A program made the translations under genes and the position numbers. Shown here one piece after another: positions 9,801 to 17,447 of a DNA stretch of 64,000 bases. This DNA comes from Alteromonas sp. a30. Its GTDB lineage: Bacteria; Pseudomonadota; Gammaproteobacteria; Enterobacterales; Alteromonadaceae. Location: NCBI RefSeq assembly GCF_026788005.1, contig NZ_JABEPE010000002.1, positions 62,001-126,000 of the forward strand, given 5' to 3'. Under the pieces are notes generated by a model that had not been told where the DNA came from, searched no databases, and worked only from the letters and a program-made list of their open reading frames with translations. Numbering within the stretch: the first letter of the stretch is position 1; every line of letters begins with the position of its first letter.

Positions 9801-9980
9801 AACCGTAACCAAGTTGGCGCTATTGTTGGAGTACAACCGTTTGGTGGTCAAGGCTTGTCAGGAACAGGTCCGAAAGCCGGTGGTCCTCATTATTTAACAC
9901 GATTTGTGACGGAAAAAACCTATAGCAATAACGTTACGGCAATTGGTGGTAACACCACTTTGCTGAGCCTAGGTGATTAA
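6822..9980 (+). CDS. putA: Bifunctional proline dehydrogenase / glutamate-semialdehyde dehydrogenase PutA
   Basis: Oxidises proline to glutamate in two steps, passing electrons from FAD to the quinone pool and reducing NAD+. The 1052-aa protein has an N-terminal arm, an FAD-binding proline dehydrogenase barrel (to ~residue 480, including RLVKGAYWDSEIKW) and an aldehyde dehydrogenase domain. The dehydrogenase nucleophile is Cys841 (GQRCSA), and Glu807 lies in AETGGQN. It is ~270 residues shorter than E. coli PutA. It lacks both the N-terminal ribbon-helix-helix repressor domain and the extra C-terminal domain, so it should not autoregulate. The ATG is preceded by caggag. It appears monocistronic, with a strong terminator downstream. 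Confidence 0.96.
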   Translation: MFRASELKSNAYTLPSLSELRQIITNNYIVDENEYLNELLTLVDEDETELLKLRQDAINLINRVREETNGGDSIDKFLQEYSLDTQEGIVLMCLAEALLRIPDAATADALIKDKLSSANWKAHLKRSGSMLVNASTWGLLLTGKILQTNTPKDQLNALDKLVNRLGEPVVRKAMYAAMQIMGKQFVLGRSIEEALKHSRSQRTKGYTHSYDMLGEAALTNHDAQRYFDAYASAIKSIGAESIAETHPALPTISIKLSALHPRYEVANEDRVLTELYQRVVALVELARDLNVAISVDAEEMNRLELSLSLFEKVYQSPQSKGWGGLGLVVQAYSKRALPVLMWINQLANAQGDAIPVRLVKGAYWDSEIKWSQEMGIASYPVYTRKASTDVSYLACAHFLLSDHTKGNIFPQFATHNAHTLLCIKRIAGDREMEFQRLHGMGEELYDTVLSNSPNMNVRIYAPVGAHKDLLPYLVRRLLENGANSSFVHKLVDPNTPVESLVEHPLESLKGNASLANDKIPLPPQIFGSRKNSQGTNLDIESLQKPFLSSVETHAKKQWHGGPIVDGEKRSGGEKITVTSPQNREHQVGEIYWATPEETENAVFSAHRAFRSWNRRPIEERASLLEKLADELEANEHELIALCTMEAGKSLQDGIDEVREAVDFCRFYAIEGRKLFNADPLLPGPTGERNEIFVSGKGVFVCISPWNFPLAIFLGQISAALVTGNTVIAKSAEQTGLVAHRTIELMLKVGFPKEVIQFLPGKGSVIGPQLTDDTRIAGVCFTGSTGTAKRINISLAQRDGAIATLIAETGGQNAMIVDSTSLPEQVVTDALASAFKSAGQRCSALRVMYVQDDVADRVLELLDGAMQELSVGDPLSYKTDVGPVIDHTAQASLTAHIEAISRAGKLISTVPMPEMSKKGSYVQPSAIEIDSIKQLDKEHFGPILHIIRFKAKELDVVIDEINGTGFGLTLGIHSRNESFAFDVADRIDVGNVYINRNQVGAIVGVQPFGGQGLSGTGPKAGGPHYLTRFVTEKTYSNNVTAIGGNTTLLSLGD

Positions 9981-10014
9981 GTAATACGGTAAGCTCACCC
10001 CCTTAAACAAGCCT

Positions 10015-10041
10015 TGTGGCGACAATTAGTCGCCACATTTT
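10015..10041 (+). terminator. Intrinsic terminator of putA
   Basis: TGTGGCGAC (10015-10023), loop aatta, GTCGCCACA (10029-10037), then TTTT. This is a 9-bp perfect stem with a short loop, 35 bp after the putA stop. Confidence 0.85.
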
Positions 10042-10222
10042 CTTCCATTGACAACTCGACTTGGACATCTCCCCCTCAGGCGCAGTCGATCACAACAAAC
10101 CTTTTCGTCTTTCTCGCCAGTAGCTTAACGACAAATTTAACTAATTTTGTGTATCTTTTGTTGCGACTTATTATCAAATACGCATAATAACCTCACTACT
10201 AAAAATGAAGGCGTAGCATCTC

Positions 10223-10504
10223 ATGGGCAAATGGGTCAGTATGATTCTGTTAGTTTGCTTATCCTTGTTGCAATATCGACTTTGGTTCGGCAAACACAGT
10301 ATTCCGGACTACCTCCTGCAAGAAAAGGAAGTCGCTAAACAGGAATTGCAAAATGCAAAACTGAGACAAAGGAACAGCTTGTTACGCGCTGATATTCATG
10401 ACTTAAAAATTGGCCTAGAAGCAATAGAAGAAAGAGCGCGCAACGAGCTTGGCCTGATAAAGCCTGGGGAAACGTTCTATCGCATCCTTCCCTCGGAACG
10501 TTAA
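10223..10504 (+). CDS. ftsB: Cell division protein FtsB
   Basis: Small bitopic divisome protein that joins FtsL and FtsQ and helps activate FtsWI septal synthesis. The 93 residues comprise a short cytoplasmic start, one transmembrane helix (~residues 4-20), a leucine-zipper-like coiled coil (~30-70) and the conserved end with ERARNELGLIKPGETFYRI. It stands immediately before ispD, as in E. coli and most gammaproteobacteria. Its start follows gaaggcgtagcatctc, and it probably opens the operon reaching toward rpoS. Confidence 0.93.
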   Translation: MGKWVSMILLVCLSLLQYRLWFGKHSIPDYLLQEKEVAKQELQNAKLRQRNSLLRADIHDLKIGLEAIEERARNELGLIKPGETFYRILPSER

Positions 10505-10549
10505 AAGAAACGCATTAATCCCAGATATTCAACTCATTAAAGTATTTTC

Positions 10550-11296
10550 ATGACAATGATACACAGCGCTGATCCACTCCCTCAGTTTTCTGCGATTGTT
10601 CCCGCCGCTGGCGTAGGAAAGCGCATGAAAACCAATATTCCAAAGCAATACCTAACGTTGCTAAACAAGAGCCTTTTAGAGTGGACACTAGCAACCCTTA
10701 TCAGTCATCCACAAATCAAGCATATCCTTGTTGCTATTAACCCTAACGACGAATATTTTGGTTCACTCAAAATCGCTAAATCACCTTGGCTAACCCGTAT
10801 TGATGGTGGTAAAGAACGATCTGACTCTGTGCTTGCTGGTCTGCAACATCTGCAACAAACCAGCGAAAATTTTGATAGCGAGTGGGCACTCGTTCACGAT
10901 GCAGCTCGCCCCTGTGTTTCCCATCACGACATTAGTCAGCTACTCGCCTTACACGGCAGTGGCTGTGGTGGCATTTTAGCAACGCCTGTCCGCGACACCA
11001 TGAAACGCAGTGAAGCCACTTCGTCATCAACACCACTGGTCAACCAAACCGTTGAACGAGACAACTTATGGCACGCTCTAACACCACAGTTTTTCCCTGC
11101 TCAGGAATTGCTCCAAGCACTGGAAATGGGATTGAATCAGGGGCGGAAAGTGACCGATGAGGCATCAGCCATTGAGTTCCAAAAAGGCAGTGTGAAGCTG
11201 GTTGAAGGCTGTTCGAGCAATATAAAAGTCACACACCCACAAGACCTAAAACTGGCTGAATTCTACATAAAAAATCGAGGTACTTATGAGTCATAA
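10550..11296 (+). CDS. ispD: 2-C-methyl-D-erythritol 4-phosphate cytidylyltransferase IspD
   Basis: Third enzyme of the non-mevalonate isoprenoid pathway; joins CTP to MEP to give CDP-ME. The 248-aa protein has the glycine-rich nucleotide-binding loop [10 protein letters not shown] (~residues 18-27), PKQYL, and the later VHDAARPCV and DEASAIE segments typical of IspD. A second ATG lies two codons in (10556). Its last 11 bases overlap the start of ispF, which suggests translational coupling. Confidence 0.96.
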   Translation: MTMIHSADPLPQFSAIVPAAGVGKRMKTNIPKQYLTLLNKSLLEWTLATLISHPQIKHILVAINPNDEYFGSLKIAKSPWLTRIDGGKERSDSVLAGLQHLQQTSENFDSEWALVHDAARPCVSHHDISQLLALHGSGCGGILATPVRDTMKRSEATSSSTPLVNQTVERDNLWHALTPQFFPAQELLQALEMGLNQGRKVTDEASAIEFQKGSVKLVEGCSSNIKVTHPQDLKLAEFYIKNRGTYES

Positions 11297-11804
11297 CGCT
11301 CTCCCACTAGGCTTTTTACGGATAGGTCAGGGCTATGATGTTCATAAATTTGGCGGAGAAGGCCCGATTGTCATTGGCGGAGAAACCATTCAATACGATA
11401 CTGGCTTACTTGCACATTCTGATGGTGATGTTTTATTACACGCCATTTGTGACGCCATTCTCGGCGCATTAGCTCTTCGGGATATTGGTTACCACTTTCC
11501 CGATACCGCAGAAGAATTTAAAAATATAGATAGCCGATTACTTTTACGTAAAGTGATTTTAGATATTCATGAGCGTGGATATGCTGTTAATAATATTGAC
11601 AGCACTATCGTAGCTCAGGCCCCTAAAATGGCCCCTTATATCAACGCTATGCGACAAAATATCGCCGAAGATTGCCAATGCCAACTTGAGCAAATTAATG
11701 TGAAAGCCACCACCACAGAGAAATTGGGCTTTACAGGCAGAAAAGAAGGCATCGCAAGTTACGCAAATGTGTTGCTGGTTCAAAAGCCTCAACAACCTGA
11801 GTAA
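11286..11804 (+). CDS. ispF: 2-C-methyl-D-erythritol 2,4-cyclodiphosphate synthase IspF
   Basis: Cyclises CDP-ME-2-phosphate to MEcPP with release of CMP. The 172-aa protein shows the zinc ligands Asp18 and His20 in [11 protein letters not shown], the [14 protein letters not shown] motif with the third ligand, and the C-terminal [17 protein letters not shown]. It starts inside the end of ispD in another frame, the common ispDF arrangement. Together with ispC and uppS near 54-56 kb, it shows the organism uses the MEP route. Confidence 0.96.
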   Translation: MSHNALPLGFLRIGQGYDVHKFGGEGPIVIGGETIQYDTGLLAHSDGDVLLHAICDAILGALALRDIGYHFPDTAEEFKNIDSRLLLRKVILDIHERGYAVNNIDSTIVAQAPKMAPYINAMRQNIAEDCQCQLEQINVKATTTEKLGFTGRKEGIASYANVLLVQKPQQPE

Positions 11805-11842
11805 TAGTTGGTTAATTAAAATAATAAAAAAGAGTTGTAACC

Positions 11843-12934
11843 ATGACCACACCTATCATGCAAACGGATCACTGGCTCCATTATCATGGCACGCCGAATA
11901 TTACCGCTGAGTTAAAATCTCGGCCAGAAGATTTTATTGTAAAAGAATTACTAACCTTTGAGCCGTTGGGAGAAGGTGAGCACTGCCTTATTTGGTTGAA
12001 GAAAACAGGTCTAAATACCGCGTTTGTAGCAGAACAATTAGCAAAGTTTGCACAGCTACCGCTTCGAAATGTGAGTTATGCGGGAAGAAAAGACAAATTT
12101 GCTGTCACCGAACAGTGGTTTAGCCTACATATGCCGGGAAAAGCGGAGCCTGACTGGTCCACTTTTAACTTACCTGGCGCCGAAATTCTTCGGAGAGAAA
12201 GACATCATAAGAAGCTACGTCCCGGAAATTTAGACAGCAACCAATTCCAAATCACATTGCGTAATCTTAGTCATACAGAAGGACTAGAAGCTCGGCTTGC
12301 ACAAATTGAAAAACTCGGTGTACCTAATTATTACGGCTCTCAGCGATTCGGCGAAATTCGACTCCAACCGGAAACAGACGATAGCAGTCAAACAACCAAA
12401 CGCCGCGGTGGTAACTTAGAATTAGCGCAAAAGATGTTAGAGGGCGAAAGCATACGAAACAGGAACAAACGCTCTATGGCCATATCAGCTTTACGCTCAT
12501 GGCTATTTAACGAATTTGTTCATGGACGTATTCACTATGCTCGCCACAACAATCAATCTATTCATGAAGCGATTTCCGGCGATATTTTGATGCTGGCTGG
12601 CAGCAATAGTTTTTTTCATTGCGAGACACCTGATGCTATGATTCAGTCTCGCTTAAAAGAACAAGATATTCAGCTCTCAGCCCCACTTTGGGGTAAAGGT
12701 GAGCTAGGTTCTACAGGTGAAGCTCTGGCCTTTGAGTCGAGTATTGCAGAACAGCACCCAGAACAATGCGAAATGTTAGAGGCGCTAGGACTGAAACAAG
12801 AGCGTCGCCCCCTATGGCTTTATCCATTAAAATTGAATTGGGAGTTATCTGGCAATAACCTGACACTTCAGTTTTATCTACCGCCCGGCTGTTTCGCAAC
12901 ATCCATTTTAAGAGAGCTGGTGATAACAGATTAA
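11843..12934 (+). CDS. truD: tRNA pseudouridine(13) synthase TruD
   Basis: Isomerises U13 of tRNA-Glu to pseudouridine. The 363-aa protein carries the TruD signature [14 protein letters not shown] with catalytic Asp84, and NYYGSQRFG in the central region. It sits between ispF and surE, its usual place in gammaproteobacteria, 38 bp after ispF. The start ATG follows aagagttgtaacc; a second in-frame ATG is five codons in. Confidence 0.95.
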   Translation: MTTPIMQTDHWLHYHGTPNITAELKSRPEDFIVKELLTFEPLGEGEHCLIWLKKTGLNTAFVAEQLAKFAQLPLRNVSYAGRKDKFAVTEQWFSLHMPGKAEPDWSTFNLPGAEILRRERHHKKLRPGNLDSNQFQITLRNLSHTEGLEARLAQIEKLGVPNYYGSQRFGEIRLQPETDDSSQTTKRRGGNLELAQKMLEGESIRNRNKRSMAISALRSWLFNEFVHGRIHYARHNNQSIHEAISGDILMLAGSNSFFHCETPDAMIQSRLKEQDIQLSAPLWGKGELGSTGEALAFESSIAEQHPEQCEMLEALGLKQERRPLWLYPLKLNWELSGNNLTLQFYLPPGCFATSILRELVITD

Positions 12935-12947
12935 AGGAATCAAGCAG

Positions 12948-13694
12948 ATGAAAATTTTGCTCAGTAATGATGATGGTGTTCATGCCGAGGGGTTAGCAGC
13001 TTTGCATGAAGTGCTTGCAGAAGAGCACAATGTAACCGTGATTGCACCAGATCGAAATTGCAGTGGTGCTAGCAATGCTTTATCGCTTATGTACCCTTTG
13101 CGTATACAGAAAATGCAAAACGGTTTCCATTCAGTTAACGGAACCCCCTCTGATTGCGTGCATTTGGGCATTAACCAGTTTATGGATGATGACCCGGAAC
13201 TAGTAGTATCGGGAATCAACCATGGTCCCAATTTAGGCGATGATGTTATTTATTCAGGTACCGTAGCCGCAGCCACCGAAGGGCGTTACATGGGATTGCC
13301 GGCCATAGCGGTATCATTAAATAGCCGCACTGGTGAACATTTTAAGACTGCAGCGCTAGTCGTCAGAAATATTATCCGTCACTTAAAAGCGCATCCATTA
13401 AAAGCAGACCAAATTTTAAATATTAATGTCCCAAACATTCCGATTGAAGAGCTAAAAGGCATCAAAGTCACTCGTCAAGGTCGTCGACACCGTGCTGAAT
13501 CAATGGTCAAAGCAGAAGACGCCGCTGGCAGAGAAATTTTCTGGTATGGCAAGGTGGGACAGGAACAAGATGCCGGAGAGGGAACTGACTTCCATGCGGT
13601 CGCCAGTGGTTATTGCTCGGTGACACCCATTTCGGTTGATATGACAGCTTATAAAAGCTTAGAAGAAATACAAGAGTGGATTGAAAAGCTATAA
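12948..13694 (+). CDS. surE: 5'/3'-nucleotidase SurE
   Basis: Metal-dependent phosphatase acting on nucleoside 5'- and 3'-monophosphates, tied to stationary-phase survival. The 248-aa protein begins [10 protein letters not shown] with the metal-binding Asp8-Asp9 pair. [22 protein letters not shown] and [10 protein letters not shown], all SurE motifs, follow. A good Shine-Dalgarno (aaaggaat) lies 9 nt upstream. It is followed after 5 bp by pcm, the conserved surE-pcm pair. Confidence 0.96.
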   Translation: MKILLSNDDGVHAEGLAALHEVLAEEHNVTVIAPDRNCSGASNALSLMYPLRIQKMQNGFHSVNGTPSDCVHLGINQFMDDDPELVVSGINHGPNLGDDVIYSGTVAAATEGRYMGLPAIAVSLNSRTGEHFKTAALVVRNIIRHLKAHPLKADQILNINVPNIPIEELKGIKVTRQGRRHRAESMVKAEDAAGREIFWYGKVGQEQDAGEGTDFHAVASGYCSVTPISVDMTAYKSLEEIQEWIEKL

Positions 13695-13699
13695 CAACA

Positions 13700-14350
13700 A
13701 TGAGTGGATTTAAAATTCAACTGACACGGCGAGGAGAAACCCTTGCCGCTTTGCTGAAAAAGGAAGGCATTTCACACTCAGGCGTACTAAAAGCGATAGC
13801 CAGTACGCCAAGAGAAATGTTTATCCCCGAAACGCTACAGCATCAAGCATACTTAAATACTGCGCTACCAATTGGTCAAGGGCAGACGATTTCACAACCC
13901 TATATCGTTGCCAAGATGACAGAACTACTCTTAAATGGGGAGCACCCTCACCGAAAAGTGCTCGAAATAGGCACCGGTTCCGGTTATCAATCCGCAATTC
14001 TAGCGCAAATATTTGATCAGGTTTTTTCAGTAGAGCGCATCAAGTTATTACAATTTCAAGCCAAACGACGTTTGCAAAAGCTCGACTTATATAATGTTGG
14101 TATGAAGCATGGCGACGGCTGGGAAGGTTGGCCAAGTAAAGGAAAATACGATGCGATTATCGTGACTGCGGCAGCTAGCTCATTACCTCAAAAACTTCTC
14201 CCTCAATTAGAAGATGCGGGACAATTGGTGATCCCCGTTGGTACTGATGCCCAAACACTGCTGCTAATTACACGGCGGGGCAATCATTTCGAACAAAAAT
14301 ACATTGAGGATGTGCGCTTTGTTCCGCTTGTACCCGGTGATTTATCGTGA
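13700..14350 (+). CDS. pcm: Protein-L-isoaspartate O-methyltransferase Pcm
   Basis: Methylates L-isoaspartyl residues in ageing proteins with S-adenosylmethionine, starting their repair. The 216-aa protein has the AdoMet-binding motif [13 protein letters not shown], the upstream [13 protein letters not shown] segment that contacts the substrate, and [10 protein letters not shown]. It overlaps the start of the next gene by 4 bp (GTGA junction at 14347-14350), so the two are likely co-translated. Confidence 0.95.
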   Translation: MSGFKIQLTRRGETLAALLKKEGISHSGVLKAIASTPREMFIPETLQHQAYLNTALPIGQGQTISQPYIVAKMTELLLNGEHPHRKVLEIGTGSGYQSAILAQIFDQVFSVERIKLLQFQAKRRLQKLDLYNVGMKHGDGWEGWPSKGKYDAIIVTAAASSLPQKLLPQLEDAGQLVIPVGTDAQTLLLITRRGNHFEQKYIEDVRFVPLVPGDLS

Positions 14351-14922
14351 GAATCTTTGAAAAGCTTTACGACACAACACTACGTTGGGCTAGGCACAAA
14401 CACGCACAGTATTACCTTTTCTTATTAGGATTAAGTGAATCCATCTTCTTCCCAATCCCGCCTGATGTCATGCTTGCACCGATGGCTTTAGCTAATCGTA
14501 CAAAAGCCTGGTTTTATGCAACAATCACTACGGTTTCATCTGTTATTGGTGGAGCGTGCGGTTATCTGCTCGGCTGGCTAGCTTTTGATAATTATATTGA
14601 ACCGCTCATCAACCAATGGGGCTACGCAGATCGCCTCGAAATGGCTATAGGTTGGTTTAAAGAATATGGCATTGGCATCGTTTTTTTAGCCGGTTTCTCA
14701 CCTATCCCGTATAAAATTTTTACAATCAGCGCAGGCTTTTTAGGTATGGCTTTCATTCCCTTTATGTTAGTTTCGACAATCAGTAGAGGAATGCGTTTTT
14801 ATCTTGTTGCCGGGTTGATGTATTGGGGCGGTGAGATCATGGAGCAAAAATTGAGAAAGTATATGGACTGGATTGGATGGACGACTATTTTCCTTGCGGT
14901 GTTGACTTACCTTCTAATATAG
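14347..14922 (+). CDS. YqaA/DedA-like membrane protein
   Basis: The 191-aa integral membrane protein of the SNARE-associated/VTT (DedA-like, YqaA branch) superfamily has several hydrophobic helices. The pattern includes [18 protein letters not shown] near residue 30 and [19 protein letters not shown] near 115. Family members are thought to be lipid or ion transporters in the inner membrane; the substrate here is unknown. The start is GTG overlapping the pcm stop. The position between pcm and nlpD is common in marine gammaproteobacteria. Confidence 0.8.
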   Translation: MRIFEKLYDTTLRWARHKHAQYYLFLLGLSESIFFPIPPDVMLAPMALANRTKAWFYATITTVSSVIGGACGYLLGWLAFDNYIEPLINQWGYADRLEMAIGWFKEYGIGIVFLAGFSPIPYKIFTISAGFLGMAFIPFMLVSTISRGMRFYLVAGLMYWGGEIMEQKLRKYMDWIGWTTIFLAVLTYLLI

Positions 14923-14931
14923 GTAAATATA

Positions 14932-15744
14932 ATGACCGAGAATAGAGGTTACATTTTCCTACTTTTCGCCTTTATCGCCTTATTGGTCAGCGGCTGTAGT
15001 TCTCGTACAGGCCCTGCTCCCGTCGTTAGACTAGGAAAGCATTCAGGTCATAATGTTATAAAAAGACCGATTGTTAATTCAAAATATTATATTGTCAAAA
15101 AAGACGACACTCTCTACTCAATTGCTTTTTCTGCAGGTCGAGACTTCAGGGAAATTGCACAAATCAATGGCATCTCAAAGCCTTACTCTATATACCCTGG
15201 GCAGAAAATAACACTTATACCGTCAAATAACCGACAGCAAAAAAACACACCAAATTTCCGCACAAAAACCACGAAAAACAAACCTATTCAAACGGTTGAT
15301 CGCAAAAAAAAGAAGGCGTATGGTAAGTACGTAAAACGCAATGCAGCACAAAAAAAGTCATCTTTTCCGTCTGAAATAAGCCAATGGACATGGCCAAGCA
15401 AGGGCAAAATTATTAACAAATTTTCACTTGCTGCTGAAGGTAATAAAGGGCTCGATATTGCAGGTAGCAAAGGCGACCCGGTAAAAGCAGCAGCAGATGG
15501 AAAGGTAGTTTATACAGGGAATGCATTGCGAGGATATGGCAATCTTGTGATCATTAAGCACTCTGAATCATATTTAAGCGCTTACGCTCATAACGACACC
15601 ATAATTGTTAAGGAACAACAGTGGGTAAAAGCAGGACAGCGAGTTGCTCACATGGGAAATTCCGGTACGGACCAAACAATGCTTCACTTTGAAATACGTT
15701 ACAAAGGGAAGTCGGTTGATCCACTCAGGTATTTACCAAAATAA
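14932..15744 (+). CDS. nlpD: Murein hydrolase activator NlpD (lipoprotein)
   Basis: Outer-membrane lipoprotein that activates the amidase AmiC during septum splitting. The 270-aa protein has a lipobox ending at Cys22 (LLVSGC), a LysM peptidoglycan-binding domain (~residues 50-98), a lysine-rich linker and a C-terminal M23/LytM-like domain (~150-268). The first zinc-ligand His expected in an active M23 peptidase is absent (the sequence reads KGLDIAG), so the domain is catalytically dead, as in known NlpD activators. It stands directly upstream of rpoS and probably contains rpoS promoters. Confidence 0.93.
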   Translation: MTENRGYIFLLFAFIALLVSGCSSRTGPAPVVRLGKHSGHNVIKRPIVNSKYYIVKKDDTLYSIAFSAGRDFREIAQINGISKPYSIYPGQKITLIPSNNRQQKNTPNFRTKTTKNKPIQTVDRKKKKAYGKYVKRNAAQKKSSFPSEISQWTWPSKGKIINKFSLAAEGNKGLDIAGSKGDPVKAAADGKVVYTGNALRGYGNLVIIKHSESYLSAYAHNDTIIVKEQQWVKAGQRVAHMGNSGTDQTMLHFEIRYKGKSVDPLRYLPK

Positions 15745-15751
15745 AAAATAA

Positions 15752-15785
15752 AATAAGAAGAATAAGAAAAAATAATAAGAAGAAA
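15752..15785 (+). promoter_or_regulatory. A-rich AAN-triplet run in the rpoS leader, Hfq-site candidate
   Basis: Between the nlpD stop and rpoS the plus strand reads as two runs of AAN triplets. Six are at 15752-15769 and five at 15771-15785, offset by one A. (ARN)n repeats are the known binding preference of the Hfq distal face, and an AAN element with this role is known in the E. coli rpoS leader. Confidence 0.5.
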
Positions 15786-15803
15786 GCAGTACAAAAGGGG
15801 GAT

Positions 15804-15854
15804 AGGTATACATTGATTCCATGTTGGAGATATATCTCATGGCAAACGATACCT
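15804..15854 (+). promoter_or_regulatory. Nested dyad enclosing the rpoS ribosome-binding site and AUG
   Basis: Three stems nest around the start: AGGTAT (15804-15809) with ATACCT (15849-15854); CCAT (15819-15822) with ATGG (15839-15842); GAGA (15827-15830) with TCTC (15835-15838) around a TATA loop. The GGAGA Shine-Dalgarno (15826-15830) and the ATG at 15839 are both base-paired in this fold, which would hold translation down until it is opened. Confidence 0.5.
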
Positions 15855-16807
15855 CAGTTAAAGAACTGGAAGCCCTGGATTCAGAAGCAAAAACGGGCTT
15901 AATCCAAGAAACATCACAAACCGAAGAGTTTGAGGAAGCATTATCGAATCAGGAAGGTTCACCTAAAAGCTTAGACGCCACTCAATTGTATTTGGGTGAG
16001 ATTGGCTATGCTTCTTTACTTTCAGCTGAAGAAGAAGTTTACTTCGCTAGACGCGCCTTAAAAGGTGATGCTAGTGCAAGACAGCGCATGATTGTCAGTA
16101 ATTTACGCTTAGTGGTTAAAATTGCCAGACGCTACAATAATCGAGGCCTTGCTTTACTTGATTTAGTAGAAGAAGGAAATTTAGGTTTAATCCGTGCCGT
16201 TGAAAAGTTTGACCCCGAACGAGGTTTTCGTTTTTCTACCTATGCAACTTGGTGGATTCGTCAAACTATTGAACGAGCGATAATGAACCAAACGCGTACA
16301 ATTCGCCTCCCTATTCATATTGTCAAAGAGCTTAATGTTTATTTGCGTGCATCGAGAGAGTTAGCACAAAAGCTAGACCATGAGCCTACTGCCGAAGAAA
16401 TCGCAGATGCATTAGATAAACCTGTTAAGGATGTCAGCAAAATGTTGCGCCTTAATGAGAAAATCACATCCGTTGATTCACCTTTTGGTCAAGACAATGA
16501 AAAAGCCTTATTGGATGTTATTCCTGACGAAAAGCATCATGGCCCCGAGGAGGAGTTACAAGACAAGGATGTTAAGACAAGCATTGTTGACTGGTTACAA
16601 GAACTGAATCCGAAACAAAGGGAAGTATTGGCTAGACGCTATGGTCTGCTCGGCTACGAACCTTCAACACTTGAAGATGTAGGAGCTGAGATTGGCCTTA
16701 CAAGGGAACGCGTTCGCCAAATTCAGGTAGAAGCTTTACGTAAGATTCGCGAGCAACTGTCCGCACAAGGGCTAAGCAAAGACGCGTTGCTTTGTGAACT
16801 AGCTTAA
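15839..16807 (+). CDS. rpoS: RNA polymerase sigma factor RpoS (sigma-38)
   Basis: Master sigma factor of stationary phase and general stress. I choose the ATG at 15839 (322 aa) because GGAGA lies 8 nt upstream; an in-frame ATG at 15821 would add six residues but has no ribosome site. The order is region 1.2 ([19 protein letters not shown]), region 2 ([20 protein letters not shown], then [20 protein letters not shown]), region 3, and region 4 with helix-turn-helix [20 protein letters not shown]. The N-terminal acidic leader and the nlpD neighbour identify RpoS rather than RpoD. Translation is probably controlled by the upstream AAN run and start-site hairpin. Confidence 0.96.
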   Translation: MANDTSVKELEALDSEAKTGLIQETSQTEEFEEALSNQEGSPKSLDATQLYLGEIGYASLLSAEEEVYFARRALKGDASARQRMIVSNLRLVVKIARRYNNRGLALLDLVEEGNLGLIRAVEKFDPERGFRFSTYATWWIRQTIERAIMNQTRTIRLPIHIVKELNVYLRASRELAQKLDHEPTAEEIADALDKPVKDVSKMLRLNEKITSVDSPFGQDNEKALLDVIPDEKHHGPEEELQDKDVKTSIVDWLQELNPKQREVLARRYGLLGYEPSTLEDVGAEIGLTRERVRQIQVEALRKIREQLSAQGLSKDALLCELA

Positions 16808-16824
16808 CGAAAAACACCATTCAT

Positions 16825-16875
16825 CGCGCTTAGCTTTATTTCACCATAAAACTAGGCGCGACTATGGTATTTTTT
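16825..16875 (+). terminator. Intrinsic terminator of rpoS
   Basis: CGCGCTTAG (16825-16833) pairs with CTAGGCGCG (16852-16860) with one G-U pair. TTTAT/ATAAA continues the stem inside. Six T follow at 16870-16875. Confidence 0.7.
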
Positions 16876-16895
16876 ATATTGTGTTTTTCGTGTCA

Positions 16896-16915
16896 AATGG
16901 TAAGAAAATACCATT
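16896..16915. repeat. Inverted repeat AATGGTA/TACCATT
   Basis: Perfect 7-bp arms (16896-16902 and 16909-16915) with a 6-nt spacer agaaaa, in the rpoS to small-secreted-protein spacer. A further copy of ATGGTA begins at 16864. It may be an operator or hairpin. Confidence 0.4.
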
Positions 16916-16925
16916 GCACATTATA

Positions 16926-16938
16926 GAAAATCATTTTC
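16926..16938. promoter_or_regulatory. Fur-box-like palindrome GAAAATCATTTTC
   Basis: A 13-bp palindrome with one central base, differing at two symmetric positions from the GATAAT-N-ATTATC Fur core. It lies 217 bp upstream of the small secreted protein. Resemblance only; AT-rich surroundings raise the chance of coincidence. Confidence 0.3.
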
Positions 16939-17154
16939 AAATAAATGAAAGCGTTTTAGTTAATAATTTTATCGTAAAAAGACATTTTTTCATTCCCCAC
17001 CATAGACACGAAAGTAATTGAAATCCTTAAATATTTAATCATTTCAAGAAATTAGATTACCGAAATTGGTATTATCTTGGACTACATTTTTACCGTCTGC
17101 ATAGATATATTCGTGAAAGTTTTCAACACGGCCCATATATTTAGAGAGGTATTT

Positions 17155-17376
17155 ATGAAAAAAACCAAAATTTGGCTCCCCGTTATCTTTTCCGCTTTAT
17201 CCTTTGCATCTAATGCTGAAGACGCTGTTTTAGATCAGACTCAACTTAGTCAAGGTAGCGAAATTAACGTAAACACAACATGTAACAACTGGTCGTTGAA
17301 TTGTTTATTGGATAAAATAGTTTCCAGTAGCTCAGCTTCGCTACTAGGCCCAGGCGTGAGTGGTGATCCATCATGA
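17155..17376 (+). CDS. Small secreted protein of unknown function (73 aa)
   Basis: I do not recognise this protein. The ATG at 17155 follows a good ribosome site (agagagg, 6 nt spacing); an upstream in-frame start at 17077 would bury the signal peptide. Residues 1-22 form a clear Sec signal peptide (MKKTK, hydrophobic core, cut near SNA/ED). The mature ~51 residues are polar, contain two cysteines (CNNWSLNC spacing) able to form one disulfide, and end in a serine/glycine-rich tail. It has its own upstream spacer with several inverted repeats. A hairpin without a strong T-run (17398-17421) follows. Function could be an envelope or secreted peptide; nothing supports a specific role. Confidence 0.6.
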   Translation: MKKTKIWLPVIFSALSFASNAEDAVLDQTQLSQGSEINVNTTCNNWSLNCLLDKIVSSSSASLLGPGVSGDPS

Positions 17377-17397
17377 TTTCCTGAACTGAATAACGCT

Positions 17398-17421
17398 TAA
17401 GCCAGGGTTACACCTGGCTTA
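17398..17421 (+). terminator. Hairpin after the small secreted protein
   Basis: TAAGCCAGG (17398-17406), a 6-nt loop and CCTGGCTTA (17413-17421) make a 9-bp perfect stem 21 bp after the stop. There is no T-run, so it is a weak terminator, a processing site, or both. Confidence 0.5.
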
Positions 17422-17447
17422 TCACAATGAGTAGATAGATTTACAGA

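Noticed and set aside
10147-10338. Plus-strand reading frame overlapping the start of ftsB in another frame
   Set aside because: The ftsB frame carries the conserved family sequence; the overlapping frame shows none.
15745-15790. A-rich tract taken as a decayed insertion or tandem repeat
   Set aside because: The triplet AAN phasing and its place in the rpoS leader fit an Hfq-type element better; no repeat unit longer than 9 nt recurs exactly.
15821-15838. Alternative rpoS start at 15821
   Set aside because: In frame, but without a ribosome site; the GGAGA that it would translate is better placed for the ATG at 15839.
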